Below, in pieces: positions 46,159-57,738 of a stretch of 64,000 nt of DNA. The DNA comes from Stomoxys calcitrans (Eukaryota; Arthropoda; Insecta; Diptera; Muscidae), in the NCBI RefSeq assembly GCF_963082655.1, contig NC_081552.1, forward strand, positions 125,397,494 through 125,461,493. The letters run 5' to 3'. The translations under genes were made by a program, and so were the position numbers. Numbering within the stretch: position 1 is the stretch's first letter; each line of letters opens with the position of its first letter. The notes under the pieces were generated by a model. That model was given only the letters and a program-made list of their open reading frames with translations, was not told the origin of the DNA and did not search any database.

Positions 46159-46495
46159 GATAGGTTAGGTTGGGTTGAAAAGAGGGGGTAGGTACTACTC
46201 CGCCCCCTGCCACTATGGACATACACCTAAGCCAGTAATGGGCTTGTTGTGTGCTCTAAATACAAAAAAAAAGTAACCTCGAAAAAGAAAATTTTAAGTT
46301 AGGAATTCCGTGCTACTTACAAAATCCTTAATTGTTTTCAATACCACTCCCCTACGGTGGTTCAAGTCTGGTATAGTGTTCCCACCTAAGTGCCGGTATC
46401 TGTTAGACGCGAAAGCCCGGCAATGACAAAAGAAATGCTCCAACGTCTCATAAGTGAGCTCGTTATCCTATGTGTCCTCTCGTGATACCTTTCAT
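46159..46495 (-). mobile_element. LINE 3' UTR fragment
   Basis: The reverse complement ends ...CCAACCTAACCTATC and aligns with 6862-7200 and with 51350-51612 (reverse). Confidence 0.7.
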
Positions 46496-46912
46496 TCATT
46501 CAATTCAGTCCAAAACCCACATAAGCTGACACATAAACCGATCTCATGATTTGACTTTTTGAGACCTAGGCGGCGAAATTCTTATCCAACTTGGCTGAAA
46601 TATTGCGTATTTCGTTTTGGTATGACTCCCAACAACTTCGCTTTATATCCAGAAATAGCTGCCATATAACCGATCTCCAAATTTGGCTTTTCAGCCTCTT
46701 TAGGGCGCAATTATTACTCAATTTGCCTGAAATTTTCGAGGTGATATTTTTCGATGACTTGTACGGCATGGCAAGTACGGTCCATATCGGTCAATAACTT
46801 GATATAGCTCATATATATTTGAAAAATAATCCAAAGAGCTTGCCAAATACGATTCATGTTGGAGGGTATATAAGATTCGGCCCGGCCGAACTTAGCACGC
46901 TCTTAACTGCTA
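46496..46912 (-). mobile_element. Diverged mini-me-like element, head end
   Basis: Inner-unit remnants ('gctgacacataaaccgatctcatgatttgac') and the head GGAGGGTATATAAGATTCGG, then CCGAACTTAGCACGCTC at 46884-46905. No tail. Confidence 0.65.
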
Positions 46913-46958
46913 TTTCTCTTTTTCGTTTGAAATATTGGTGATGTGAAATTAACGATAC

Positions 46959-46966
46959 TATCGATA
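46959..46966. promoter_or_regulatory. TATCGATA (DRE-like) motif at the LINE 5' end
   Basis: An 8-bp perfect match to the fly DRE promoter element, 83 bp before the ORF1 ATG, with a further 'aatatcgaatgttgcgata' behind it. LINE promoters are internal to the 5' UTR, so a promoter role is plausible but untested. Confidence 0.35.
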
Positions 46967-47041
46967 TTTATTATTTGGAATGTCGAAAATATCGAATGTT
47001 GCGATAATCAAAACTTTGCCAGCTCTACTGTGACTTCCAAG

Positions 47042-47482
47042 ATGAGCCCACAGCCGTCACGAAAGGGGAAGATGATCGCTGAGAATGGTGAGGATCCGTC
47101 CTCTTACGCCAGAGTGGCAAGGAAGCACAACAGAGATGAGCTGACTTATGCAGTTCCACCAGATCATCGGTCCCAAGTGAAGGATCTGGACTCTGTAGAG
47201 GGTTCACCCATATAAATGATGAGCTTCAAGTATAGAGGGGACATCTTTACACTGCGTTTTGCATCGGCGGAATGTGTTGATACAGTCAAAGGTATCTATG
47301 CTCGCTGGGAGGGCGCAAAGCTCAACCTGGTGAGAAAGATGGACATCCCCCAGTTCACAAAGGCGACGGAACGCATGTTCGGATTCTTGGACAAGCAAAA
47401 CCAAGATTTGGTCGCAGAGAAGTGGGAGGTCTTCAACATGGAAGGAGAAGGAGGAAGGAATTCTCCTTGTGGTTGGCATTGA
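47042..47482 (+). pseudogene. LINE ORF1, DUF4780-like domain
   Basis: From ATG 47042 the frame gives MSPQPSRKGK. A TAA at 47213-47215 interrupts it. The same frame continues with FKYRGDIFTLRFASAECVD, GIYARWEGAKLNLVRKMDIP, FLDKQNQDLV and EKWEVFNMEGE, a pattern I associate with DUF4780 proteins of fly LINEs. A frameshift near 47460 leads to VVGIDQVSVSRLKA. Likely RNA binding in the RNP, inferred from ORF1 position. Confidence 0.65.
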
Positions 47483-47529
47483 TCAAGTCTCCGTGTCAAG
47501 ACTAAAGGCATGGCGCACTACGCACTTTT

Positions 47530-48110
47530 TTAAGATTGGGAAGACTAGGATAGGCAAAAATCCTCATATTGAGACATCAGGCCGTGCAGTGGCAGTTGAC
47601 TCAATACCGCCTAACGAAAAGGGAGCTGACGACGAAGCAATCCTAGCATCTCTCAATTTTGGAAAGATTAGGATAAGCAAAGATCTTAATACTAAAATAT
47701 CAGGCAGTGCAGTTGCGAGAGACCCAACACAGCCTAACAAACAGGGACCCGTCGAGTCGGTGATGGGTTCACTAGGATAGGTAAAGATCCTAATATTAAA
47801 ATATTAGGCAGCGCAGCGACAAGAGTCTCAATGCAGCCTAACGAACAGGGTGCCGACGACGGTACCATCACCCACTCCCAAGAAGCTCATTTACTTAAGA
47901 TTTGGAAGAGTAATATAGACAAAGATCCTAGTATTGAAACACCAGGCAGTACAGGGAATGGAAACTCTATACAGCCTAACGAACATGGCCCTGACGATGG
48001 AACCACTGCCGATTTTGTAAAGATTTGGAAGACTAGGATAGGTAAAGAACCTTATACGATAACATCAAGCAGTACAGTGACAGGAAATTCAATGCAGCAA
48101 TTATTCCATG
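47530..48110 (+). repeat. Five degenerate ~104-137 bp coding repeats in ORF1
   Basis: Units begin near 47541, 47664, 47768, 47905 and 48029. Each encodes a version of K-I-(G/W)-K-T-R-I-G-K-D-P, then I-E-T-x-G-S, then Q-P-N-E-Q-G-A-D-D-G. The third is in another frame. The same repeat occurs at 5236-5400 (minus). Confidence 0.75.
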
Positions 48111-48312
48111 CTAACACTGGTACTCGGCCGTGGACCTGCGTTATTTGTCATATAAATTTGAATCATATATTTTTCTCGGAGTTGTCAAGCATACCTGGCA
48201 TCACTTTATCTGTCTGTCAACTCTCCGACACTGGCGTCCCCGTCGGAGCTGCCACGGCTAGTGAGAAAAGCAAAACAGACAGGACACGAAGTACTAAGGG
48301 TGCGAGGGTGCG

Positions 48313-48963
48313 ATGCGACCTCTCACCACATTCCGTAAGCGGGGCCAAGCCATGGCAGAGTTTTTGAATACTAACGACCTAATATCACTTAATATTGGTA
48401 ACACCACTACCTTTGTTAATAGGATTATGGAGGAAGTATTAGATGTGACAACATGTTCGGCAAATCTAATCAATGAAGTTCAGGATTGGAGGGTCTCCAT
48501 GGAACACTCTTTCTCTGACCATCGCTACATTAGGTTTAGAATAGCACGGCCAGCGCCGAATCCAATAAGCTTCCGGATTAAGTTGAAGACCAACTGGACA
48601 AAATTTGGAAGGCTACTCAGAAGAAGACTTGGACAAGATGATTTAGTTTGTTCAATCATAGAAGACATTGACGAAAATGTAAACAGGATAACGACAGCAC
48701 TGGTGAGGTCTTATGAAGATTGTTGTCCTCTTCGGGAAAGGAAATCAGCCCAAGAAAAACCCTGGATGACCGGGGAGATTCGCAATATTGGGAAAGAGGT
48801 CCGCAGACTTTTAACAGAGCACGTCGTTAAAAGGCAGAAGTTTATTGGGATAAGTATTACACACGGCTCAAGGAATACAATAAGATTACCAGAGCAGCAA
48901 AACGTGCCTCCTGGAAGCTTTTCTGCGAATAGATCGATAGCGCTAATGACGCCGGCACGATGA
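48313..48963 (+). pseudogene. LINE ORF2: endonuclease C-terminal part and linker
   Basis: LNTNDLISLNIGN, then EVLDVTTCSANL and SFSDHRYIRFRI, which holds the S-D-H catalytic motif of APE-type endonuclease. The N-terminal half of the endonuclease is missing between about 48110 and 48340. Confidence 0.7.
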
Positions 48964-49173
48964 AAAAGTTTCTCTCAAAAACCCATGTCCAAACTGTAAC
49001 TTCAGTAGGCGGCATGGGAGGGATAGACAACATAATGAATTTTGAATATATTGAAGCTTTTAAGGAAACCCCATTTTCCACAGGATACGACGGAACTCAC
49101 GGTGACAACGGAATCTTGGAAAAACGATGTTGATCCAAGGTTCATAATTACGGAATTTATGGTGAAGTAATTC

Positions 49174-50098
49174 TTGAGGAGCTTTAAACCATTTAAGTCA
49201 CCCGGACCTGATGGAATATTTGCGGCGTTACGACAGAAAGAGGCAGATCATTTGGCGCCCCACCTGGCCATTATTTTCACAGCGTGCCTGGGAAATAAAT
49301 TCCTGTATATACTCCAAAAGCCTGGCAGCAGGCAAGCGAGGTATTTATACTCAAGCCCGGCAAGGCAAGTTATGCGACACCAAGGGCCAACAGACCTATA
49401 AGCCTTATGTATTTTCTACTCAAAACAATGGAACGTACTGTGGACATCATGATAAAGAGTAGGACAGCCAGCGGACTGCTCAAATACAAACAGCATGCCG
49501 ATGTCAAGGGAAGGTCGGTGGAGACTGCACTGCACGAGGTTGTGCATAAAATAGACAAATTCTTCGATGCCATAATGTACATACTGGCGGTATGCATTGA
49601 CATCGAGGGGGCCTTTAACAATGTGCGGACCTACACACTGATCCAGTCCTTAGACCAGTACCGGGTAGGCCCGGTTCATAGAGACTGGATAAACCATATG
49701 CTAAGGACCAGGTGGATAAACTTTATGTCCTATGACAAAAAGACAAGGGACAAACTGGCATCTTATCGCCACTACTACGGGTAACCACAATAAATGGCCT
49801 ATTAAGGATACTGATCGTCTGCTACCCAGACGATGTTATAATACTTCTAAGGGGTAAGGCTCCGAACCGGCTGTGCGTAAGGACCGAAAAGTTCTTGCAT
49901 ATTGCACATGACTGGGCTAAATCCAAAGGTCTCAATGTTAACCCAGAGAAGACTGAAATATGCCTGTTCACGAGGAAGACGAAAGTGGGCCAATTTAACG
50001 CACCACGTTTCCTCAATAAGGCGATTACAATCATTAGACCAATACTTACTTACGCCTCAGTAGTTTGTTGCACTGCTATGGAGAAAAGTGCAACATAA
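49174..50098 (+). pseudogene. LINE ORF2: reverse transcriptase remnant
   Basis: FKPFKSPGPDGIFAALRQ (49183 on), VCIDIEGAFNNV (about 49594), then after deletions CYPDDVIILLRG (about 49820; active-site box YPDD). After that EKTEICLFTRKTKVGQF. Several frames are used, with missing pieces. Confidence 0.75.
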
Positions 50099-50900
50099 AA
50101 TACAACAGGTTCAGAAAACATGTTGTCTTGGCATAGGCGGAGTGATGAGGACCACGCCCATTAGGGCACTGGAGACTATTCTAGATATTCGACCCATTGA
50201 CATACAGATTAAGTGTGAGGCAGCCACTGCGACTATGAGACTTAAGGCAATGAGAGAATGGATTGAGGATGGAAGCAGCTCATACCATCGCGGTATAATC
50301 GAGGCGACGATATCAAACCAGGAAAGAAAGGAAAAGGTTTCCGATCGGATACCTGAGATGAACCTTGAGGTCGAGTGCGAGGCACTGCTGCCATCGGCAC
50401 AATCTTGGATTGACGGAACCCAAGATTGCCATTTGGAAGATCATGTTACACATATCAAAGCTAGAGACAGAGTGGGCCTGGGGGTCTACATTGAGAACCC
50501 AGGGACTGAGATCTGTTTTAGACTGCCTGACCATAATACGGTCCTGCAGGCAGAGATTCGAGCGATCACGAAATGCGTGAGTTGGTGTGGTGCTAACGCG
50601 AGGATGTCGAGTGTGAACATCTTTACAGACAGTAAAATTGCCATAAGGGCAATAACAACCAGGACGGTAAGGTCACGAACAGTCTTGGAGTGTAAGAAGG
50701 AGATAAACGCCTTCTCTGAGTATGGCAAAATCCGCATCGTTTGGTTGCCGGGCCATAACGGAGTAAGGGGAAATCAAAAGGCAGACTATTTAGCAGTGAA
50801 GGCCAGAGGACTGCCGTCAATAAACTTGGTTAACCTGAAGCCTTTCGGATCGACGCAGTCCGAGGGCGTGGGCGACGTATGCGCATGCAACCCTGTGTAA
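50099..50900 (+). pseudogene. LINE ORF2: RNase H region
   Basis: A 270-codon open frame runs from 50088: QKTCCLGIGGVMRTTPIRAL, ETILDIRPIDIQ, then RVGLGVYIENPGTEICFRLP, TVLQAEIRAITKCV, NIFTDSKIAIRAI, WLPGHNGVRGNQKAD. These are the D-E-D-H-type RNase H motifs, although the first (YTDGSK-like) is replaced by VTHIKA. Confidence 0.75.
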
Positions 50901-51018
50901 CAACGAAACGCTCGGTAGGACGGCGAAAATCCTGTGGGGAATCCATATCGTGAGAAAACGAGGCTATACTGAAAGGAAGTAAGAAGGATGAGATCATTAT
51001 AGCTATTGGTATTATGAC

Positions 51019-51341
51019 AGGAGGAGGAGGCAATCGTAACTCAGTGGTTAGCATGACCGCCTATGACGATGGACGCCTAGGTTCAAATCCTGGCGAGACC
51101 ATCATAAAATTTTTAGCGGTGGTTATCCTCTCCTAATGCTGGCGACATTCGTGAGGTACTATGCCATGTAACAACTTCTCCTCAAAAAAGGGGTCGCACT
51201 GCGGCACGCCGTCTAGGCTATAAAAAGGAGGTCCCTTATCATTGAGCTCAAAAATTGAATCGGACTGTACTCATTGATATGTGAGAAGTTTGTCCCTGTT
51301 TCTCAATGGAATGTTCAAGGGCAAATTTGCATTTGCATTCC
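51019..51341 (+). mobile_element. Intact tRNA-derived SINE (323 bp) with 8-bp target duplication
   Basis: Box A TAACTCAGTGG at 51037-51047 and box B GGTTCAAATCC at 51080-51090. The body carries 'ggtcgcactgcggcacgccg' and 'ggtcccttatcattgagc', and the 3' end is TTTGCATTTGCATTCC, not poly(A). ATTATGAC flanks both sides (51011-51018 and 51342-51349). The surrounding LINE 3' UTR is continuous across the site when compared with 7180-7240 (reverse). Confidence 0.85.
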
Positions 51342-51612
51342 ATTATGACGGGACATATAGGACTACGAGCTCACTAATGCAAAATCGGTTCGGCAAGTAA
51401 TAGCATGTGTTATGCCCTACACGGTTAATATGATGAAACGTTGGAGCATTTCCTTTGTCATTTGCATTTCGCATCTAACAGATACCGGCACTTAGGTGGA
51501 GACACAATACCAGACATGAGCCAACTTGGAGAAGTGACATAGGAAACAATTAAGGATTTTGTAAGTAGCACGGAATTCCTAATTTAGATTTTCTTTTTCG
51601 AGGTTACCTTTT

Positions 51613-52460
51613 TATACCCTCCACCATAGGATGGGGTTATACTAATTTCGTCATTATGTTTGTAACTCCTCGAAATATTCTTCCAAGACCCTATAAAGTA
51701 CATAGATTTTTGACCGTCATGACATTTTAGGTCGATCTAGCCATGTCCGTCCGTCAGCCTGTACGTCAAAAACACGCTAACTTTCGAAGGAGTAAAGCAA
51801 ACCGCTTGAAATTTTGAACACATACTTTTTATTAGTATAGATCGGTTGGGACTGTAAAAGGGCTACATCAGTCAATGTTTTGATATAGCTGTCATGTAAA
51901 CCAATCTGGGGTCTCGATTTCTTGAGCCTCTAGAGGGCGCAATTTCTAAGCGATTTGGCTGAAATTTTGCACAACGTGTCATATAAACCGATCTTGAATC
52001 TTGACTTCTTGAGCCACTAGAAGGCGCAATTCCTATCCGATTTGGCTAAAATTTTGCGTGAAGTATTTTGTTATCATTTCCAACAACTGTACTAAGTATG
52101 GTTGAATCGGTCTAAAACCTGATATAGCTGTCATGTAAACCGATCTTGGATCTGGAATTCTTGAGCCTCTAGAGGGCGCAATACCGATTTGGCTGAAATT
52201 TCGCACAACGTGTCCCGCTATGATTTCCAACAACTGTGCTAAGTATGGTTCAAATCGGTACATAATCTGATATAGCTGCCATATAAGCCGATCTTGAATC
52301 TTGACTTCTTAAACTACTAGAAGGCGCAATTCCTATCGGATTTGGCTGAAATTTTGCATGGGGTGTTTTGTTATATCTTCAAACAACTGTGTTAAGTATG
52401 GTTGAAATCGGTCGATAACCTGAGATAGTTTTCATATAGATCGATCTGGTTAATAAACAT
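51613..52460 (-). mobile_element. mini-me/DINE-like element, head-truncated
   Basis: Tail TATACCCTCCACCATAGGAT, short (GTCC)n at about 51745, five diverged 153-bp-type units; stops at about 52460 without a head. Confidence 0.75.
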
Positions 52461-52713
52461 CAATAATTTTCTCGGCTCTCCTTGTATGCAAAAATATTTG
52501 AGCTAAGTTTACAAATTACTTCAGAATTTCGCTTTTAATGAGAGGGTGTCCATCAAAAAGTTCAAAGGTGTCTGTTCTAAAGAAAAAAGTTAGTGACTTT
52601 ACCAGTTAAGAAAGCGTAGAAAAAATTTTAAATTTTTAATCACAAATAATTTTTAACGGTAAAGTACAATAAAAAAGGACAGTCATAACAATTATTAAAA
52701 ATATATTTATTGT
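52461..52713. other. AT-rich spacer
   Basis: No gene or repeat recognised. Confidence 0.4.
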
Positions 52714-53880
52714 ACACTAGCTGACCCGTGCCCGCTCCGCTGCGACTTCTTTTACTTTATATTGAACAAAAGTTTCCTTGGAATATTTATTTTCGAAGAT
52801 CTTTTAGTGAAATACCATGCTAACTTGACTAAGAGTTTAATAATATAAGTGCCTTTATCTGAATCCCATATAAACGTTTTTGGTCTAGGAATTTAAGTAT
52901 GGATGTAAGGTGTACTCCATTCTTAAAATACATCATTTCAGCCCGATATTCTCAAGATTTCCTATAAATATTTAGCTCCACTCTCTTTAGGACCCAAATT
53001 GTCTTGGTGAGCAAGTACGTCCTATTTGAGGTTGTTATGGTGGTGGGACGTCCGCTAGACAGTTGGTCCCTAATGTTGATATCAAATACGTGGTCTACTC
53101 CCATATACCTTTAAATTGAGCCCCATATTTCCATAGTCGGCAAAAATGACCGGCTTGGGTGTGTTTTTGGGGATGGGCGGCCACTCAGTGAGTTAGTCTT
53201 GAAAACATATATCGGATTCGTGTTCCACTTATTTAAGCCTCATATTGCAATAGTTAGAAAACACTTACTATTTGGGTGGTGTTGTGGGGGTGGGGTGGCC
53301 CCATAGACACTTTTCGCGAATATTGATATCAAAATTGTGCTTTACTCCTAAAGACCTTTCATTTGAACCCCATATTAGTATGGTCGTAAATTTGTCCCCT
53401 TTGGGGGATGTTTTTGGTGAGAGGGGGCCCCCCAAATACTTGGTCCCATACTTGGATATCAGATTCGTATTCTACTCGCAAAACCTTTCATTTGAGTCCC
53501 ATATTGTCGAGATTGGTCTAAATATTTGTTTGGTAGGTTTTATGGTGGGGCAGCCCCCCTAGGTACCCAATCCGAAAATTGGATACCAAATTTTTATTTT
53601 TAGGGTCTACATCAGAGCACATGTACATTTCGCTTAAATTGCACCACCCATCTCCGAGATCTGGTGTTTCTGAAAATTAGGGTAAGGTGGAGGGTCCGCC
53701 CCCCCCCCCTTCAGATATCAAAAAATTTAGTACCCTATTTTCACCACGGGGTCATTATGCACCATCTGTGAAAATTTCAAGAAAATCGGTTCAGCCTTTC
53801 TAAGTCTATAAGGAACACACAAACATAAAAACAAACAACAACCCTACAAACAAACACAAATTGATTTTTATATATAAGAC
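52714..53880 (+). mobile_element. Repeat of the 30368 family, full ends
   Basis: Head TAGCTGACCCGTGCCCGCTC, units with 'gggggatgtttttggtgagagggggccccccaa', end 'aacaaacacaaattgatttttatatataag'. Confidence 0.7.
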
Positions 53881-54220
53881 TAGCTGACCCGGGTCCGCTC
53901 CGCTGCGCCTTCTTTTACTTTATATGAAACAAAAGTTTCCTTGGAATATTTATTTTCGACAATTAAAGATCTTTTAGTGAAATACCATGCTACGAAAATA
54001 GTATATCGCTTGACTAACAGTTTAACAATATAAGTGCCTTTATCTCAATCCCACATGATCTTTATTGGTCTACGAATTTAAGTTTGGATGTAAGGTGTAC
54101 TCCATTCTTAAAATACTTCATTTCAGCCCGATATTCTCATGATGTCAGCATCGTGCTTTTCTCTCAAATACCATTTTTTAAACCCCAAAACGCCATTGGC
54201 TTAAGAGAAGTTCCAATTTT
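53881..54220 (+). mobile_element. Second copy of the 30368 family, abutting the first
   Basis: TAGCTGACCCGGGTCCGCTC starts three bases after the end of the previous copy. It is closer in sequence to 30368 than to its neighbour and stops at about 54220. Confidence 0.65.
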
Positions 54221-54800
54221 GGAGCTAAGTGTTTTGGGGTACGCCATAAAGCACCCCCTAAACTGAACTTAATTTCCGTTGGGAATGAAGAACGGATTTG
54301 ATATCAATTTTCAGTGCAAAGTGCCGGTGGCCGTCCCAGCCCCAAAACACCCTCCAAACGGTTCATGTTTACCGTTAAGGGATTTGGAAGTGCAGCACGA
54401 ATTTCATATCCATATTTGAGTCGAAATGTCTGAGGTGCCATCCCTCCTCTAATGAGAACCGAAAAGGGGCAAATTCTCACACATCAATGCGTGCTTTCCG
54501 AAGTTTAAACTCAATGATAAGGGACCTTTTTTAATAGCCGAGTGCGAATGGCATCCCGCAGTGCGACACCTCTTTGGGGAAAATTTTTTAAATGACCATG
54601 CATGGCATTGTACCTCGCAAATGTTGCCAACATTAAGAGGGGATCAACACCGCTTTAACCAATGTTCTCGCCATGATTCGAACGCGTTCAGCGTCATAGG
54701 CTACAATGCCACGAATTCGATATCCGCATTCAGGGCGAGGTGTTCCCACCCTAATAAGATAATTGAGAGTTAAAATAGGCGCAGCGGAGGTTGAATAGTA
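54221..54800 (-). mobile_element. Composite repeat containing decayed SINE (minus)
   Basis: It is the reverse-complement counterpart of 4440-4935: 'ggccgtcccagccccaaaacaccctccaaacgg', then the SINE body reversed, box B CGATTCGAACG near 54675-54685. Confidence 0.65.
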
Positions 54801-57600
54801 TGCACATCACCAGATATGGGAAGTTCGAATAACAACGATAGAGGTGAACAGCTTATTGAAAATATTATAAGCTGCAATCTGGCGTCCGATCTTTATTACC
54901 AGGAACCGGCTGGAGGTACTAGATATTACCTTTGTATCGGTAGATATAAGTGGAATAATATGCGACTGGGAAGTGTTGGATGACCACTGCTTTTCTGATC
55001 ATCGTTATATTAGTTTCAGCCTTGGAGAAAATATTGAAGTAGTAGCCGCTCGGCTAAACAGAATAAAGGCGGATTGGGATCATTTTCGGCACAAATTCTG
55101 CACGTCTCTTCCTTCTAGACTAGAAAAGGAAGTGGAAACCACGGAGGATATAGACATAGTGGTCAAGCAGATCACGAAGGCCGTGAATGACTCGCTTATG
55201 GCAAACAGCGGTGTGGTATATTCAAAAGTCAGAGAATGTATGGACAATGTCTAGTGAGGAAACACTAGAACTACTAGTTGATACACATTTCCCGGGAAGT
55301 TCTCCAACGGACAAAGTGGCGTCAGAAGAGGTTGTCACAGGTATGCATTCGTCGGAGGTTATAAGGGAAATTGTGTCTGAGCCGAAAATCCTTTGGGCGA
55401 TAAGAAGTTTTGACTGCATTAAGTCGCCAGGCCCTGATGATGCGTCACCGGTTGAATTACAAGCTGTGTCTGATAGACTGGTTCTCTTGCTTAAGGAGAT
55501 ATACTCTGCTTGTATCAGAATGTCATATATACCTGTGGGATGGAGGGACACGAAGGACATTTTCAATCCGAAAGCAGGAAAACCCTACCACACGAATGCG
55601 AACGGTTTTCGTCCTAAAAGTCTGTCATCTTTGAAAATCGCCTGTAGCGGCAACAGCATGCATATAGTAAGGCAAATCCACTGAAACAGTCCTTCACGAC
55701 CTAGTCGGCTACATGGAGAGTAGCATTTCTTGACACTGAAGGTGCTTTCAACAATGTAAAACCGACGTTAATCATGAAGGAGTTGGAGTTTCTAGGCATC
55801 AACACTACCGTGCGAAAGTTTTTTCATAACCTCCTTGCTAATAGAAGCATTACGGCAGGCTTGGGATCTGTGGATCTAAAAAGAGGGATCAGCAGAGGAA
55901 CACCTCAAGGATGTGTACTGTCTCCTCTACTTTGGAATATAGCCATAAACAATATACTATTGTCTCTGAAAGAAAACGGCGTAAAAGTGGTCGCGTATGC
56001 TGATGACGTCGCAAGTGTGGTTAGGGGAAAGTTTCCCAGTTCTCTAAGAGATATACTTCAGGAAGCTCTACGTGCAAAAGCAAAATGGTCTACCGAAAGT
56101 GGTCTAGGTATAAATCCGTGCAAGACAGAAGTAGTTCATTTCAGCAGTAGATACAAGTTGCCTAGAGTAGTACCTGTCTCCTTAGGTGGAGAGTATGATC
56201 CATTTACACTGAACTTACTGAACTTCAAATCCAACATTTTCGATAGGGCAAGAAAGCCAATTCTTGCCCTATACACCTGCAATAAAGCCATTGGCAAAAG
56301 TTGGGGATTTAGACCGCGTGTCATGCATTGGGTATATACTGCAGTTGTCAGACCTCTTATGCTATATGGTGTTGTGGTCCGGATCCAAAGGATGGCGAGG
56401 ACGACACCATCTGATGCACTGAATTTAATGCTACATCTTATGCCTCTGGACATTGTGGCTACCCAAATTGCAGCGACCACTGCCGTGAGGTTAAGGAAGC
56501 TTTGTCATTGCTCATGTGGCGGCCACGGACACTGTGTTATACTTGATACAATATTCGATGTCCCAGGCAGTGTGGATTACACCCTACCTGAGCCGCGTTT
56601 TGATAAAAATTGCTGTACCACTATTCCTGATAGAACCGATTGGAACTACGATATGCCCAGCAACAGAAGTTACATAGACTTCTATACGGATGGTTCCAAA
56701 CAAAACGACCAGGTGGGCTTTGGGGTGTACTCCAAAGATCTACAACTGTTCATATCGAACGGTTACCCGACCACTGCAGTGTGTATCAAGCGGAGATCCT
56801 TGCAATTAAGGAAGTGGTGGAATTGCTAAGATGTAGAGTCATTACGACGATTGGCATAAATATCTTCTCAGACAGGCAGCTATTAAATCCCTGGAGAACG
56901 CATTTCTGAACACAAAAACCGCCCTCGACTGTCGCAGATCTTTCAACGAGATGGCTAAACAATTCAAAATTCACCTGTTCTCGGTGCCGTTTCACAGAGG
57001 TATCCCAGGGAATTATAAAGCGGAAGAGCTTGCGAGACTAGGAACTACCTTACACGTTCCAGGGCTACTGGAATCTGTGGGTATGGCTTTTGCAACATGT
57101 AAGCTAAGTTTTCAGGATCAGGCATGAAGGGCAACGAATGATAAATGGTCACAAAGAGGGGGCTGTGCGCATTCCAAAACTATGTGACCTAATCTAAACT
57201 TGAAGAGGTCTACTGCCTTGCTGTCATTGGCTGGAACAGATGTCTTAGTCATTGTGCCCGTCAAGAGAGATCACTGTCTAATCGGAAAACATGCTGACAG
57301 ACTGAAGGTTGCCAGCAACGACTTTGGCAGAAGATGTGAGGACATCAAAGAAGAAGAGACTATAGAACACCTTCTGTGTGTGTGTCCCGCACTAGCAATT
57401 AGAAGGAGTTCCACTTTAGGTTCTCATTTCTTTGAGAAACTGTCTAATTTAGCGGATACGAACATGCGCTGGTTATTGGGCTATTTAAATCGATCTGGAT
57501 GGTTCAACGGTAGGAACTAGAAGACATCCTGTTGTATCACAATGGACGAAAACGTCTAAGTGAGTCTGATTGCAGACTGCCAATTAAACCTAACCTGACC
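54801..57600 (+). pseudogene. LOA/R1-like LINE ORF2 (endonuclease end, RT, RNase H), broken
   Basis: Endonuclease tail DDHCFSDHRYISFSLG (54978 on). RT: SFDCIKSPGPDDASPVELQ (about 55410), FLDTEGAFNNVKPTL (about 55730), ISRGTPQGCVLSPLLWNIA (about 55890), VVAYADDVASVV (about 55990; intact YADD box), LGINPCKTEVVHFSS. A 351-codon frame (55774-56829) is open through RT and into RNase H (DFYTDGSKQNDQVGFGVYS). It is lost by frameshift near 56780 and continues in another frame (YQAEILAIKEVVELL). A zinc-binding CCHC-like tail follows near 57360-57400 (HLLCVCPALA). Different family from 46913-51612, with similar architecture. Confidence 0.8.
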
Positions 57601-57738
57601 TTCAAATGAGATCTCCCTTTATTCGATAGAGTCCAAATGGGGTGATTTCGGAATAAAGGTGTCATATACACATATCTCCTAATTCAAGGTATTGATATGG
57701 CCAAAATGTTAATCAGTGCGTTGTAAAGAAAGTGAGGG
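57416..57738 (+). repeat. Duplicate of window positions 1-324
   Basis: LINE 3' end plus about 140 bp beyond AACCTAACC, nearly identical to 1-324. Homology stops exactly where the minus-strand BEL LTR begins (57739). Confidence 0.85.

Larger units (their letters stand above)
46913..51612 (+). mobile_element. Long decayed LINE with DUF4780-like ORF1 and RNase H
   Basis: 5' UTR-like region, ORF1 (47042 on), ORF2 endonuclease remnant, RT, RNase H and 3' UTR in order, with many frame breaks. A SINE with target duplication sits in the 3' UTR (51019-51341). Family membership in the LOA/R1/I group is inferred from a second ORF ending in RNase H. It ends at a junction with a mini-me copy at 51612. 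Confidence 0.75.
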
